Shown: positions 7,386 to 16,430, counted from the first letter of the stretch. The stretch is 64,000 nt of DNA from Clostridium sp. C105KSO13 (GCF_001517425.1 NZ_FBWL01000163.1:1-64000); one strand, 5' to 3'. Notes: generated from the letters alone by a model not told the origin. Made by a program: numbers and translations.

Positions 7386-8525
7386 ATGAGAAAAGCTTAT
7401 TGTATATTCTCGGCTCAGTATCTTCCCCATATGGGGGGCGTTGAGCGCTATACCTACAACTTGGCAAAGAAGCTAATTGAATTGGGCAATACAGTGACAG
7501 TGGTGACGTCTAACTTGCAGAACCTCCCGGAATATGAGAGAATGAATGATATTTCCATATATCGTCTGCCTGCTTTTAATCTGCTGGACGGCAGGTATCC
7601 TGTTTTGAAATGCAACGGGGATTTTAAGAAACTGCATCACAGACTCAAGCAGGAAAAGTTTGATTTTGTTATTGTAAACACTCGCTTTTACATTCATTCT
7701 GTCTATGGACAGTGGTTTGCTAAAACTTGCAATATCCAGGTGATTACCATCGATCATGGCAGCAGTCACCTGACTGTAGGAAACCCGATATTTGATGCTC
7801 TTGGCGGAGCCTATGAACATGTGATAACGAAGATAGGGCAGATGTTCTGCAAGGATTATTATGGAGTTTCCAAAGCCTGCATAGACTGGCTGAAGCATTT
7901 TCATATTAAGGCAAAAGGAATTTTGTATAATTCAGTGGATGTGGAGACCATTGAAGAGATACTTAAAAAAAATGAGAAGAAATACAGGGCTGCCTATGGG
8001 ATTGACGAGAATGCGCTCGTCATCACCTTTACGGGAAGGCTGCTCCCTGAAAAGGGAGTGCCCCAGCTAATCAGTGCATTTGAGAAAATTCAGGAGAGGT
8101 ACGAGAATACGTACCTGTTTCTGGCCGGGGACGGACCCTTGGAGGAATTTGCCTCAGCACACAAAAGTACACATTTGATACCTCTGGGAAGGCAATCTTT
8201 TGAGAAAGTGTTAGTCTTATTATCAGAAACTGATATTTTTTGTCTTCCGTCATTTTCAGAAGGGTTTTCCACCTCGATTCTGGAAGCTATCGTCTGCAGG
8301 TGCTATGTTGTGACGACAGAGAGGGGCGGTGCAAGGGAGACCTTTCCTACTGACGAGTATGGGACGGTCATTCCGGACAATGATGTGGGAATACTGACAA
8401 AGGCTTTGGCAAATGCTATGAACAGCCCTGCAAAAAGAGAAAAGGCTGTTAAATTGTCTTATAGCAGGCTAAAGGATAATTTCACATGGGATATTGTGGC
8501 AGAGAGAGTGAATAAGCTGCTGTAA
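7386..8525 (+). CDS. Family 4 glycosyltransferase (GT-B fold)
   Basis: A retaining GT4 enzyme acting in the cytoplasm on a lipid-linked acceptor. The N-terminal lobe begins with the typical glycine-rich loop (YLPHMGGVERYTYNLAKKL). The C-terminal lobe contains FTGRLLPEKG, LAGDGP and the donor-binding EX7E motif in PSFSEGFSTSILEAIV. ATG 7386 is preferred to GTG 7377 because AGAAAGGTG is then correctly placed 6-7 bases upstream. The stop codon is followed directly by the next frame, so the genes form one operon. The donor sugar is not evident. Confidence 0.85.
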   Translation: MRKAYCIFSAQYLPHMGGVERYTYNLAKKLIELGNTVTVVTSNLQNLPEYERMNDISIYRLPAFNLLDGRYPVLKCNGDFKKLHHRLKQEKFDFVIVNTRFYIHSVYGQWFAKTCNIQVITIDHGSSHLTVGNPIFDALGGAYEHVITKIGQMFCKDYYGVSKACIDWLKHFHIKAKGILYNSVDVETIEEILKKNEKKYRAAYGIDENALVITFTGRLLPEKGVPQLISAFEKIQERYENTYLFLAGDGPLEEFASAHKSTHLIPLGRQSFEKVLVLLSETDIFCLPSFSEGFSTSILEAIVCRCYVVTTERGGARETFPTDEYGTVIPDNDVGILTKALANAMNSPAKREKAVKLSYSRLKDNFTWDIVAERVNKLL

Positions 8526-8552
8526 ATGAAAGAACCAGGAGAGGAAGATCAT

Positions 8553-9245
8553 ATGCAAAGTGAATTACTGATTGTCATACCTGCGTATAACGAAGAGGAT
8601 AATATTGAAAGTGTAGTGACGTATATTCGAGATAACTACGGGCAGTATGATTATATTGTTGTCAATGACGGTTCCAGAGACCGGACCGCGGAAATATGCA
8701 GAAGCAAAGGCTATGAACTCCTGGATCTGCCTACGAATCTGGGACTTGCCGGCGCTTTTCAAGCCGGATTAAAATATGCTTATATAAAAGGGTATTCTTA
8801 TGCCATCCAGTTTGACGCGGATGGACAGCACAGACCGGAATTTATTCAGGCCATGCTGGATAGAATAAAAGAAGGCTACGATGTAGTTATCGGTTCCCGC
8901 TTTTTAAATCACAGAAAAAGTAAATCTCTGAGAATGTTAGGCAGTAAAATACTGACAGTGGCTATTAAAATGACCACAGGCATAAGGGTATCAGATCCCA
9001 CATCCGGAATGCGTATGTTTTCCAGGCCTATGATTAAAGAGTTTGCACAGAATCTGAACTATGGGCCGGAACCGGATACAGTTTCATATCTTCTGAAAAA
9101 CGGAGCAAGAATTTCAGAGGTGCAGGTGAAGATGGAAGAAAGACAATTTGGTGAAAGCTATCTAAATCTGACAGGTTCAGCAAAATATATGATGAAGATG
9201 CTGATTTCTATATTTTTAGTACAAAATTTCAGGAAAAGGGGATAA
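8553..9245 (+). CDS. DPM1-like polyprenyl-phosphate sugar synthase (GT2)
   Basis: A GT2 enzyme of the dolichol-phosphate mannosyltransferase type, which transfers a sugar from a nucleotide donor to undecaprenyl phosphate on the inner membrane face. It shows VIPAYNEEDNI, VVNDGSRDRT, the DADGQH catalytic motif and IGSRFLNHRKS, with a conserved DPTSGMR segment near residue 150. ATG 8553 is chosen because AGGAGAGG lies 8 bases upstream; the in-frame ATG at 8526 lacks a site. It is followed after 6 bp by a DUF2304 gene. The same order occurs in streptococcal gacI-gacJ, where the small protein activates the synthase. Confidence 0.85.
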   Translation: MQSELLIVIPAYNEEDNIESVVTYIRDNYGQYDYIVVNDGSRDRTAEICRSKGYELLDLPTNLGLAGAFQAGLKYAYIKGYSYAIQFDADGQHRPEFIQAMLDRIKEGYDVVIGSRFLNHRKSKSLRMLGSKILTVAIKMTTGIRVSDPTSGMRMFSRPMIKEFAQNLNYGPEPDTVSYLLKNGARISEVQVKMEERQFGESYLNLTGSAKYMMKMLISIFLVQNFRKRG

Positions 9246-9251
9246 GAAAAT

Positions 9252-9602
9252 ATGTCAGTTTTAATCAGGATTCTGTTAGTTATCAGCGCGGTACTGATGC
9301 TTATGTTTATGCTAAAGAAAATTCGTCAGGCAAAACTGAAAATTGAATATATGCTATTCTGGATTGTTTTTTCGGTGATTTTAGTTTTTATGGGTATATT
9401 CCCGAAGACATTATATTTCATTTCTGATTTTCTGGGATTCCAGGCACCTATTAATATGGTGTTCTTAGTAATTATTTTTGTGCTGATTGTAAAGATGTTC
9501 TTTATGACATTACAGATATCACAGCTGGAGCATAAGATTGAGGCATTGGCGCAGCAGATTGCCATAGACAGAAAAATAGATAAAGAAGAAAAGAGCAGGT
9601 AG
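9252..9602 (+). CDS. DUF2304 small membrane protein (GacJ-like)
   Basis: A 116-residue protein with three hydrophobic segments (about residues 5-22, 33-50 and 66-88) and a charged, coiled-coil-like C terminus (SQLEHKIEALAQQIAIDRK). Length, topology and position match the DUF2304 family. GacJ of group A Streptococcus belongs to it and forms a complex with the polyprenyl-phosphate GlcNAc synthase GacI. It lies 6 bp after the DPM1-like gene and 5 bp before the large membrane protein, so the three are almost certainly translated together. It is not itself expected to be catalytic. Confidence 0.8.
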   Translation: MSVLIRILLVISAVLMLMFMLKKIRQAKLKIEYMLFWIVFSVILVFMGIFPKTLYFISDFLGFQAPINMVFLVIIFVLIVKMFFMTLQISQLEHKIEALAQQIAIDRKIDKEEKSR

Positions 9603-9607
9603 AGGAT

Positions 9608-11533
9608 ATGAAGGAATACATAGTATGTGGTGTGTTTTGGTTTGTATTTACACTGCTCTTGCATATATTTGGCAGGGTGGTTGCAAAAGGGAAAAAAAGC
9701 GAATCCTATGGATTGATAACAGGATATCTTATTTATAGTATTTTGACTGCGGCAGGTGGAATGATTATACAGATTGCAAATTTGCCATGGGCAGCCTTTG
9801 CCGGCTATATTGCGGCAATCTGGATGGTGATGGTCATATATATCATATACAAACAAAAAAAGAATCCTGTAGGTCTCTTCCGAAACGGTATCGGACAGTA
9901 TGTAAAGGACAATTGGATTATTTATGGTATTCTGGCGGTTCTGACGGGAATGCTCTTTTTCTATTATAAAGGGTTCTGGCTGGGCAACCATTTGGACGAC
10001 GGGTATTATATTACGAAAGTGGCAACCCTGCCTTATACTCATATCGGGTATGCAACCAATTTTTCTGTAGGAGTTGCAAATGCCGGATTTGACAGTTATA
10101 TTCTGGGAACATGGGAGTTAGAAGCCTCTGTATATGTGAAAATGCTTGGAGTGAAACCTACGCTGTATCTGCGCTTGTTCCAATCCATATTCTATTATTT
10201 TTTCTTTTTAAATCTGGTGAAAGCATTTGCAGAAAACATATTTGAGAAACTGAAAATCACTATAAAAACATCTATGAGCCAATATCCTGCTATAATCGCG
10301 CTCCTGTTTGGATGTTACTATATTTTTCTAACAGAAACGTCTCTTCTGCCGCTGCGGGATATGTTTCAGTTCAATACAGGTATGTTCTTGGGAGCGAGTC
10401 TGACGAAAACCATGGGGATTTTACTTCTTCTATTTTACTATGTGGGTGCTGATAAGCTGAGCTGGAAAATGGTACAGGGTGTTTCGGTCATTTCTATTAT
10501 ATTGATGTCCAAATCTACAATTGCGGTTCCGTTGATACTTATTACTGCATGCTCTTATTTTATTGTCAGTCTGGTTCTTGACTATGAAAAAAGAGGAAAA
10601 ATATTTGTGGCAGTGTTCCTGGGCTTCTATGTCATAATGGCATTCATATTACCTGGGGTCTCTGCAACTCAGGAACAGGTGTACGAAGATGTACTGGGTA
10701 TACTGCACTCACCGGTCATTATCGCCTGTATATTTATTTTCCTTTGCAGTTTCTTATTGAAAGAGAAAGTGGTAAACCGTCTGAATTGCATTATGATCTT
10801 GATTGCTGCACTAATGCTTCTTCCGCAGGTGAATGATGTTTTTGAAGTGAGCTCTGTCTATGTGTTTGTTTCAAGAAGGGCGTTTACAACATGGGTATAT
10901 ACCTTTGTCTTGCTGAATTCTATTTATTTATGTGCACTGTTGTTAAAGCTAAAGTTAAACGCCACGGTTGTAAAAGCAGGTTATGCAGCACTTGGAGTGG
11001 TTTTATCCACAGTGTGTATATTGGGATTTAAATACAGCGGGGATACGTTGATGCCGGGGGATCCCATGAAGGAAACAAATATCAGGGAAAATCTCAGCGT
11101 AGCCATTGGCAATCCTCATTTTATTCCTAATTCAACAATTTCCCTAGGTAAAAAGCTGGAGCAGTTATCCAAAGATTCAAATCAACAATTATATGTTGCC
11201 TCCCCCGAATGGGTAAACATAGATCAGACAACCCATGCTTTGGCGGTGATGCTCAGGACTTATGCACCGGATATTGTTTCCGTATCTGCGTCGGCCCGTT
11301 ACCCCGTAAATAACGGTTCAGCTCTGGAGAACTATGATCAACAAACCTATGCGCGTTTTGCAGCTGATCCGAATGAGGAAAACACAGTGGTTTTTGAAGA
11401 GGCAGCAGATGAGGCGGGAGTAAACTGTATTGTAGTACAAAGTGACAACTGTGCTGAGCGACTTATAGAGATGGGCTATGAATTGTACGGATTAACAGAA
11501 GATCAGGTATATTATGTGTGGTATCGTTTATAA
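9608..11533 (+). CDS. Polytopic membrane protein, candidate GT-C side-chain glycosyltransferase
   Basis: A 641-residue protein with about 12-13 predicted transmembrane helices and a roughly 160-residue soluble C-terminal domain (from about residue 480). The extracytoplasmic loop after the early helices contains NHLDDGYYITK, an acidic pair in the position where GT-C glycosyltransferases keep their catalytic Asp or Glu. The gene is last in the set with the polyprenyl-phosphate sugar synthase and DUF2304 protein. This suggests it transfers the flipped sugar from undecaprenyl phosphate to the polysaccharide outside the membrane, the role of GacL in streptococci. I do not recognise a precise family, and a polymer transport or polymerase role is not excluded. 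Confidence 0.6.
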   Translation: MKEYIVCGVFWFVFTLLLHIFGRVVAKGKKSESYGLITGYLIYSILTAAGGMIIQIANLPWAAFAGYIAAIWMVMVIYIIYKQKKNPVGLFRNGIGQYVKDNWIIYGILAVLTGMLFFYYKGFWLGNHLDDGYYITKVATLPYTHIGYATNFSVGVANAGFDSYILGTWELEASVYVKMLGVKPTLYLRLFQSIFYYFFFLNLVKAFAENIFEKLKITIKTSMSQYPAIIALLFGCYYIFLTETSLLPLRDMFQFNTGMFLGASLTKTMGILLLLFYYVGADKLSWKMVQGVSVISIILMSKSTIAVPLILITACSYFIVSLVLDYEKRGKIFVAVFLGFYVIMAFILPGVSATQEQVYEDVLGILHSPVIIACIFIFLCSFLLKEKVVNRLNCIMILIAALMLLPQVNDVFEVSSVYVFVSRRAFTTWVYTFVLLNSIYLCALLLKLKLNATVVKAGYAALGVVLSTVCILGFKYSGDTLMPGDPMKETNIRENLSVAIGNPHFIPNSTISLGKKLEQLSKDSNQQLYVASPEWVNIDQTTHALAVMLRTYAPDIVSVSASARYPVNNGSALENYDQQTYARFAADPNEENTVVFEEAADEAGVNCIVVQSDNCAERLIEMGYELYGLTEDQVYYVWYRL

Positions 11534-11563
11534 CTTTGGGGAAGCATGAGCAAACCTTTATTC

Positions 11564-11592
11564 TTGCTATTTTGTTTCTGCAATGCTATACT
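11564..11592 (+). promoter_or_regulatory. SigA-type promoter of the dTDP-rhamnose operon
   Basis: TTGCTA (11564-11569), a 17-bp spacer, TATACT (11587-11592), 28 bp before the rfbB start codon. It gives the rhamnose genes their own start point separate from the side-chain genes upstream. Confidence 0.65.
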
Positions 11593-11620
11593 AGGCTAAG
11601 ATTATTTAGTGGAGGTAAAC

Positions 11621-12697
11621 ATGAGAACGTATTTAGTAACCGGCGGAGCCGGGTTCATAGGATCAAATTATATTCATTATATGTTTAAGAAATATGATAA
11701 TGAGATTCGCATTATTAATGTAGACAAGCTGACATATGCAGGGAATCTGGAAAATCTAAAAGATATAGAAGACAGAAGGAACTACACTTTTATAAAAGCT
11801 GATATTTGTGATGCAGATGCTATCAATCGGATTTTTGACGAAAACGAAATTGACAGAGTGGTGCATTTCGCGGCGGAAAGTCATGTTGACAGAAGTATCA
11901 GGAACCCGGATGTTTTTGTGAAGACGAATGTGCTGGGAACTCTGGTCATGCTCAATGCAGCAAAAGCGGCCTGGGAATTGGAGGACGGCTCGTTTAAGGC
12001 AGACAAGAAGTTTTTACATGTCTCTACAGATGAGGTGTACGGTTCGCTGGAAAAGGAAGACGAGTATTTTTATGAGACGACTCCTTATGATCCCCACAGC
12101 CCGTATTCCGCAAGCAAAGCTTCCTCCGACATGTTGGTGAAGTCCTACATGGATACTTATAGATTTCCGGCAAATATTACAAACTGCAGCAACAATTACG
12201 GTCCCTATCAGTTTCCGGAGAAACTGATTCCCTTGATTATCAATAATGCACTGCAGGGTAAGAACCTCCCGGTTTACGGAGATGGAAAGAATGTCCGTGA
12301 CTGGCTGTATGTGGAAGACCATGCAAAAGGCATCGACATGGTGCAGGAAAAGGGACGGCTTTTCGAAACTTATAATATCGGTGGGCACAATGAGAAGCAG
12401 AACATTGAGATTATTCATATTATCCTGGATACTTTGCAGGAGATGCTGCCTGATAATGATCCGAGAAAAGCTCTTGTTTCTGAGAAACTGATCACTTACG
12501 TGGAAGACCGCAAAGGGCATGACAGACGCTATGCCATTGCGCCGGATAAGATTAAAGAAGAGATAGGATGGTATCCTGAGACAATGTTTAAAGATGGTAT
12601 CAGACTTACAATTAAATGGTTCTTTGAACATGAAGAGTGGATGAAGAACGTAACCAGCGGCGACTATCAGAAATACTACGAAGAGATGTATAAGTAA
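11621..12697 (+). CDS. rfbB: dTDP-glucose 4,6-dehydratase
   Basis: Second step of dTDP-L-rhamnose synthesis: dTDP-glucose to dTDP-4-keto-6-deoxyglucose, using bound NAD. It is an extended short-chain dehydrogenase with the N-terminal GGAGFIGSN nucleotide-binding loop, the STDEVYG segment carrying the catalytic Thr-Asp-Glu, and the YSASK active-site Tyr/Lys. The 358-residue length is usual. ATG 11621 is chosen because GGAGGT lies 5 bases upstream; the longer frame to 11609 includes that site. It is the first gene of rfbB-rfbA-rfbC, with rfbD placed further on at 18901. Confidence 0.95.
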   Translation: MRTYLVTGGAGFIGSNYIHYMFKKYDNEIRIINVDKLTYAGNLENLKDIEDRRNYTFIKADICDADAINRIFDENEIDRVVHFAAESHVDRSIRNPDVFVKTNVLGTLVMLNAAKAAWELEDGSFKADKKFLHVSTDEVYGSLEKEDEYFYETTPYDPHSPYSASKASSDMLVKSYMDTYRFPANITNCSNNYGPYQFPEKLIPLIINNALQGKNLPVYGDGKNVRDWLYVEDHAKGIDMVQEKGRLFETYNIGGHNEKQNIEIIHIILDTLQEMLPDNDPRKALVSEKLITYVEDRKGHDRRYAIAPDKIKEEIGWYPETMFKDGIRLTIKWFFEHEEWMKNVTSGDYQKYYEEMYK

Positions 12698-12711
12698 TAA
12701 AATCCAGACAG

Positions 12712-12731
12712 GCAGTATCGCGAGATACTGC
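12712..12731 (+). other. Perfect hairpin with GCGA tetraloop between rfbB and rfbA
   Basis: Eight-base perfect arms (gcagtatc and gatactgc) close a GCGA loop, a GNRA tetraloop sequence. No T-tract follows, so it is unlikely to terminate; mRNA processing or stability is more plausible. It lies in the 100-bp gap between rfbB and rfbA. Confidence 0.6.
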
Positions 12732-12797
12732 TGGTTTGCGTTATGCGAAGGGCGGCGTAAAACTTAAGCTGCCAAAGCGAAAGATGGAGGTAGAAAA

Positions 12798-13682
12798 ATG
12801 AAAGGTATTATTTTAGCAGGCGGTTCAGGGACCAGGTTATATCCATTGACACAGGTGACAAGTAAACAGTTGCTTCCTATTTATGATAAACCGATGATTT
12901 ATTATCCCTTAAGTATTTTGATGGAAGCGGGAATCCGGGAGATCTTGATTATTTCTACCCCGGAGGATACCCCACGCTTCGAGGAGCTTTTAAAGGATGG
13001 CAGTCAGTTCGGAATTCATTTGCAGTATAAAGTACAGCCGTCACCGGACGGTCTCGCACAGGCATTTTTGTTAGGAGAAGAATTTATTAATGGAGACAGC
13101 TGCGCTATGATTCTAGGAGACAATATCTTCCAGGGACACGGACTGCGCAAGAGACTGAAAGCAGCGGCCAAAAAAGAAGAGGGCGCTACTGTGTTCGGAT
13201 ATTATGTGGATGATCCGGAACGCTTTGGCGTCGTGGAATTTGACGAGGAAGGAAAAGCAGTGTCACTTGAAGAAAAACCTGCAGATCCAAAGTCTAATTA
13301 TGCAGTAACTGGTCTATACTTTTATGACAGCCATGTTGTAGAATATGCTAAGCAGATGAAACCAAGCGCCAGAGGAGAACTGGAAATTACAGATTTAAAC
13401 AGAATATATCTGGAAAACGGAAAGCTGGACGTAACTCTGCTTGGGCAGGGCTTTACCTGGCTTGACACCGGTACACATGAATCGCTGGTAGATGCTACGA
13501 CTTTTGTGAAGACTGTGGAGACGCATCAGAATCGTAAGATTGCATGTCTGGAGGAAATCGCTTTTAACAATGGCTGGATTGATAAAGAGAAGCTTGAATG
13601 TGCCTGCAGATTGTATAAGAAAAACCAGTACGGAAGCTATCTTAAGGATGTTCTGGACGGGAAGTATATTGATCAGCAATAA
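12798..13682 (+). CDS. rfbA: Glucose-1-phosphate thymidylyltransferase
   Basis: First committed step of dTDP-L-rhamnose synthesis: dTTP plus glucose-1-phosphate to dTDP-glucose. The protein begins with the nucleotidyltransferase signature [17 protein letters not shown] and continues with [18 protein letters not shown]. It also has GDNIFQGHG around the metal-binding Asp and [20 protein letters not shown] in the sugar pocket. The length of 294 residues is typical of the short RmlA type. A GGAGG site lies just before the ATG. rfbC follows after about 20 bp. Confidence 0.95.
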   Translation: MKGIILAGGSGTRLYPLTQVTSKQLLPIYDKPMIYYPLSILMEAGIREILIISTPEDTPRFEELLKDGSQFGIHLQYKVQPSPDGLAQAFLLGEEFINGDSCAMILGDNIFQGHGLRKRLKAAAKKEEGATVFGYYVDDPERFGVVEFDEEGKAVSLEEKPADPKSNYAVTGLYFYDSHVVEYAKQMKPSARGELEITDLNRIYLENGKLDVTLLGQGFTWLDTGTHESLVDATTFVKTVETHQNRKIACLEEIAFNNGWIDKEKLECACRLYKKNQYGSYLKDVLDGKYIDQQ

Positions 13683-13701
13683 CAGAAAGAAGGAACTAAC
13701 A

Positions 13702-14262
13702 ATGAGTAAGATTACAGTAGAAACCTGTGAAATAGAGGGTCTGAAGGTTATTACACCTTCTGTGTTTGGAGATGAACGCGGGTATTTTATGGAAACCTAT
13801 AATCAAAATGACTTTAAAGAAGCCGGGATTGACATGAATTTTGTTCAGGACAATCAGTCCAGTTCAAAAAAAGGCGTGCTCAGAGGTCTGCATTTCCAGA
13901 TAAACTATCCTCAAGATAAATTGGTCCGTGTCGTGAGCGGAGAAGTGTTTGATGTGGCAGTTGACTTGAGGAAAGGGTCGAAGACTTATGGAAAGTGGTA
14001 TGGTGTCAAACTTTCTGCTGAAAATAAAAAGCAGTTTTTTATACCGAAAAACTTTGCACACGGATTTATCGTTCTCTCTGAAAATGCTGAATTTGCGTAT
14101 AAGTGCGCAGATTTTTACCATCCAAACGATGAAGGCGGAATCGCCTGGAATGATCCAGATATCGGTGTGGAATGGCCAATGCCTGAGAATATGACAGCAG
14201 AAGATCTGATTATTTCTGAAAAAGATCAGAAATGGCCCGGAATCAAAGCACGGACGAAATAG
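13702..14262 (+). CDS. rfbC: dTDP-4-dehydrorhamnose 3,5-epimerase
   Basis: Third step of the rhamnose pathway, a cupin-fold epimerase. It contains the family motifs DERGYFMETYN, FVQDNQSSSKKGVLRGLHFQ with the catalytic His, and the later KNFAHGFIVLSE and PDIGVEWP segments. The open frame extends back to 13540 into rfbA, but ATG 13702 with GAAGGAAC upstream gives the normal 186-residue protein. Twenty bp separate it from the ABC permease gene, so pathway and exporter are transcribed together. Confidence 0.95.
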   Translation: MSKITVETCEIEGLKVITPSVFGDERGYFMETYNQNDFKEAGIDMNFVQDNQSSSKKGVLRGLHFQINYPQDKLVRVVSGEVFDVAVDLRKGSKTYGKWYGVKLSAENKKQFFIPKNFAHGFIVLSENAEFAYKCADFYHPNDEGGIAWNDPDIGVEWPMPENMTAEDLIISEKDQKWPGIKARTK

Positions 14263-14281
14263 AAGGCTGCGGAGGGATATT

Positions 14282-15058
14282 GTGTCAAAATATATAAACA
14301 ATTTTTTGAAGTTTCAGCCTTTATTATCTGAACTTGTTGCCCGGGACATCAAAATAAAGTACAGGCGCTCTGTCCTGGGCGTTTTGTGGACATTGTTAAA
14401 TCCTCTGTTTATGATGATTATCTTGTCCATCGTATTCTCCAATATATTTAAATTTGAGGTGGAGAATTTCCCCCTGTATGTATTAAGTGGACAGGTTATT
14501 TTTAACTTTTTTAACGATGCCACCACCAATTCCATGACATCCATCATCAGCAGTGCATCGTTGATTAAAAAAGTATATGTTCCTAAATATTTATTTGTCT
14601 TATCCAGAGTTGTATCAAGCTTTATTAATTTAATGGCAGCCTATACTGCTTTGCTGCTTGTTATGATAGCAACACGTGTAGAATTGCACTGGACTGCGTT
14701 TTTGTCCTTTATTCCTCTGGTTATGGTGGTTGGGTTTTCTCTGGGAGTAGGATTGATTCTGGCAGCTCTGACAGTAAAGTTTAGGGACATTATGCATTTA
14801 TACTCTGTGTTTACCACAGGGCTTATGTACTTGACTCCGGTTATTTATCCGATGTCCATTTTGCCGGGGAAGATTAAACTGGTAGTCCTGCTGAATCCAC
14901 TTACAAATTATCTGATTATGTTCAGGGATATGATGCTGAATGCTGCATTGCCGTCATGGCCCTCCTTATTGACTGGAATTGTGGAAATGGTGATTGCACT
15001 GATATTAGGGGTTTATGTATTTTATAAAAAGCAGGATGAATTTATTTTAAATATATAG
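14282..15058 (+). CDS. ABC-2 polysaccharide exporter permease (Wzm/TagG-like)
   Basis: Membrane half of an ABC transporter that exports lipid-linked polysaccharide. The 258-residue protein has the amphipathic N terminus LLSELVARDIKIKYRRSVLGVLW typical of this family only in outline, then six hydrophobic helices (about 35-55, 65-90, 105-130, 140-165, 170-190 and 225-245). It starts at GTG 14282, 7 bases after GGAGGG. The ATPase follows after 10 bp. Together they replace a Wzx/Wzy system, and neither of those was seen in the window. Confidence 0.88.
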   Translation: MSKYINNFLKFQPLLSELVARDIKIKYRRSVLGVLWTLLNPLFMMIILSIVFSNIFKFEVENFPLYVLSGQVIFNFFNDATTNSMTSIISSASLIKKVYVPKYLFVLSRVVSSFINLMAAYTALLLVMIATRVELHWTAFLSFIPLVMVVGFSLGVGLILAALTVKFRDIMHLYSVFTTGLMYLTPVIYPMSILPGKIKLVVLLNPLTNYLIMFRDMMLNAALPSWPSLLTGIVEMVIALILGVYVFYKKQDEFILNI

Positions 15059-15068
15059 GAGACGTGAT

Positions 15069-15803
15069 ATGAATAGTGATACAATCGTAAAGGTTGAAAA
15101 TGTATCAATGAGATTTAATCTGTCTTCTGAAAAGTTTGACAGTTTTAAGGAATATGTAATAAAGAGTATTAAACGTCAGGTCAGCTTTGATGAATTCTGG
15201 GCTTTGAGAGATGTATCCTTTGAGGTGAAAAAAGGACAGTCGCTGGGGTTGATCGGTCTCAATGGAAGCGGAAAGAGTACTATGCTTAAAGTAATAGCAG
15301 GGGTGCTTAAGCCAACGGAAGGAACAGTAACTGTACATGGAAATATAGCACCGCTTATTGAGCTGGGAGCCGGATTCGACATGGATTTGACAGCCAGAGA
15401 AAATGTTTTCTTAAATGGTGCACTTTTGGGATATAATCGAGCACAGATGGAAAAAGAATATGAAGATATTGTGGAATTTTCAGAGCTGGCAGAATTTATG
15501 CATGTCCCGGTCAAAAACTTTTCCTCGGGAATGGTTTCAAGACTGGCATTTGCTATTGCGACAATAGGAACCCCGGATATTCTTATAGTTGATGAGGTAT
15601 TGTCTGTAGGGGACTTCCGCTTTCAGGAAAAATGTGAAGCCCGTATTCAGAGAATGAGGGACAAGGGAACCACAATATTGTTTGTATCTCACAGCCTGGA
15701 GCAGGTGGAGAGCATCTGCGATAGAATTGTATGGCTTGAAAAAGGACATTTGAAGATGTTCGGTAATGCAGAAGATATATGTAAGATATATGCAGAATCT
15801 TGA
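15069..15803 (+). CDS. ABC polysaccharide exporter ATPase (Wzt/TagH-like)
   Basis: ATP-binding half of the exporter. It shows Walker A GLNGSGKST, the signature NFSSGMVSRLAFA, Walker B ILIVDEVLSVGD and the switch His in LFVSHS. At 244 residues it lacks the extended C-terminal carbohydrate-binding domain that long Wzt proteins carry. Export is therefore likely not gated by recognition of a capped chain end, or that role is held by another protein. One candidate is the unknown membrane protein encoded 16 bp downstream. Confidence 0.9.
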   Translation: MNSDTIVKVENVSMRFNLSSEKFDSFKEYVIKSIKRQVSFDEFWALRDVSFEVKKGQSLGLIGLNGSGKSTMLKVIAGVLKPTEGTVTVHGNIAPLIELGAGFDMDLTARENVFLNGALLGYNRAQMEKEYEDIVEFSELAEFMHVPVKNFSSGMVSRLAFAIATIGTPDILIVDEVLSVGDFRFQEKCEARIQRMRDKGTTILFVSHSLEQVESICDRIVWLEKGHLKMFGNAEDICKIYAES

Positions 15804-15819
15804 GTGAGGAACTGGAAGA

Positions 15820-16422
15820 ATGAAAAAAGCAATAAAATCAATGGTGATGGTTATAGTAGTCGCAGGTCTGGCCTTCTTATATTCTCATATAGAAAAAAAT
15901 GTATATCTGTATGACAGGCATTCCGAGCTGGAAAGCTATGTCCAGACTGGCGTTCTGCTGGAAGGAGAGACAATTTCACAGACCTTTTCCTCTAAGGAGG
16001 AAGTTCTGAATGGAATTAATTTAAAGTCAATGGTTGTCGGTCCGCCGGAAAATGTAGTGCTGGAGTATACAATCACTGATAATGAGACCGGCGAAGCCAC
16101 TACAGAAACAGTACAGGGGACGGAAATTAAAAGCAACAAATTTAATAAGTATACATTTCCTGAAATTAGTAATGCAAAAGGCAGAGAATACACCCTTACT
16201 TTAAAAGAAACCGGCACAAATGTAAATGAAGGAATCAGCTTCTACGTTGATACCACAGAAAATAAAGAGGGTACTTTGACCATCAGAGAAAATGAAACGG
16301 AAGGGACACTGGTCGTCCGGCTTATAAGCCACAGGTTCGATACAGAAACCTTTATTGTATTGTTAGGATTTATAGCATTTATAGTTGTGTTCATAAAAGT
16401 ACTGTATAAGTTATTTAAGTAG
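15820..16422 (+). CDS. Bitopic membrane protein of unknown function beside the exporter
   Basis: A 200-residue protein with a hydrophobic segment at each end (about residues 8-22 and 177-196). The extracytoplasmic middle of about 150 residues is rich in Thr, Glu and Asn and alternates in a beta-strand pattern. The C terminus (KVLYKLFK) is positively charged and cytoplasmic. I recognise no domain. It is 16 bp after the exporter ATPase and 8 bp before the large dual-domain glycosyltransferase, with its own GGAAGA site, so it is a regular member of the operon. The position suggests a role in export, chain length or assembly at the membrane. Confidence 0.7.
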   Translation: MKKAIKSMVMVIVVAGLAFLYSHIEKNVYLYDRHSELESYVQTGVLLEGETISQTFSSKEEVLNGINLKSMVVGPPENVVLEYTITDNETGEATTETVQGTEIKSNKFNKYTFPEISNAKGREYTLTLKETGTNVNEGISFYVDTTENKEGTLTIRENETEGTLVVRLISHRFDTETFIVLLGFIAFIVVFIKVLYKLFK

Positions 16423-16430
16423 GAGTTACG

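Noticed and set aside
13540-13701. Long N-terminal extension of rfbC
   Set aside because: It overlaps rfbA, lacks a ribosome site and is not part of the epimerase family; ATG 13702 has a good site.
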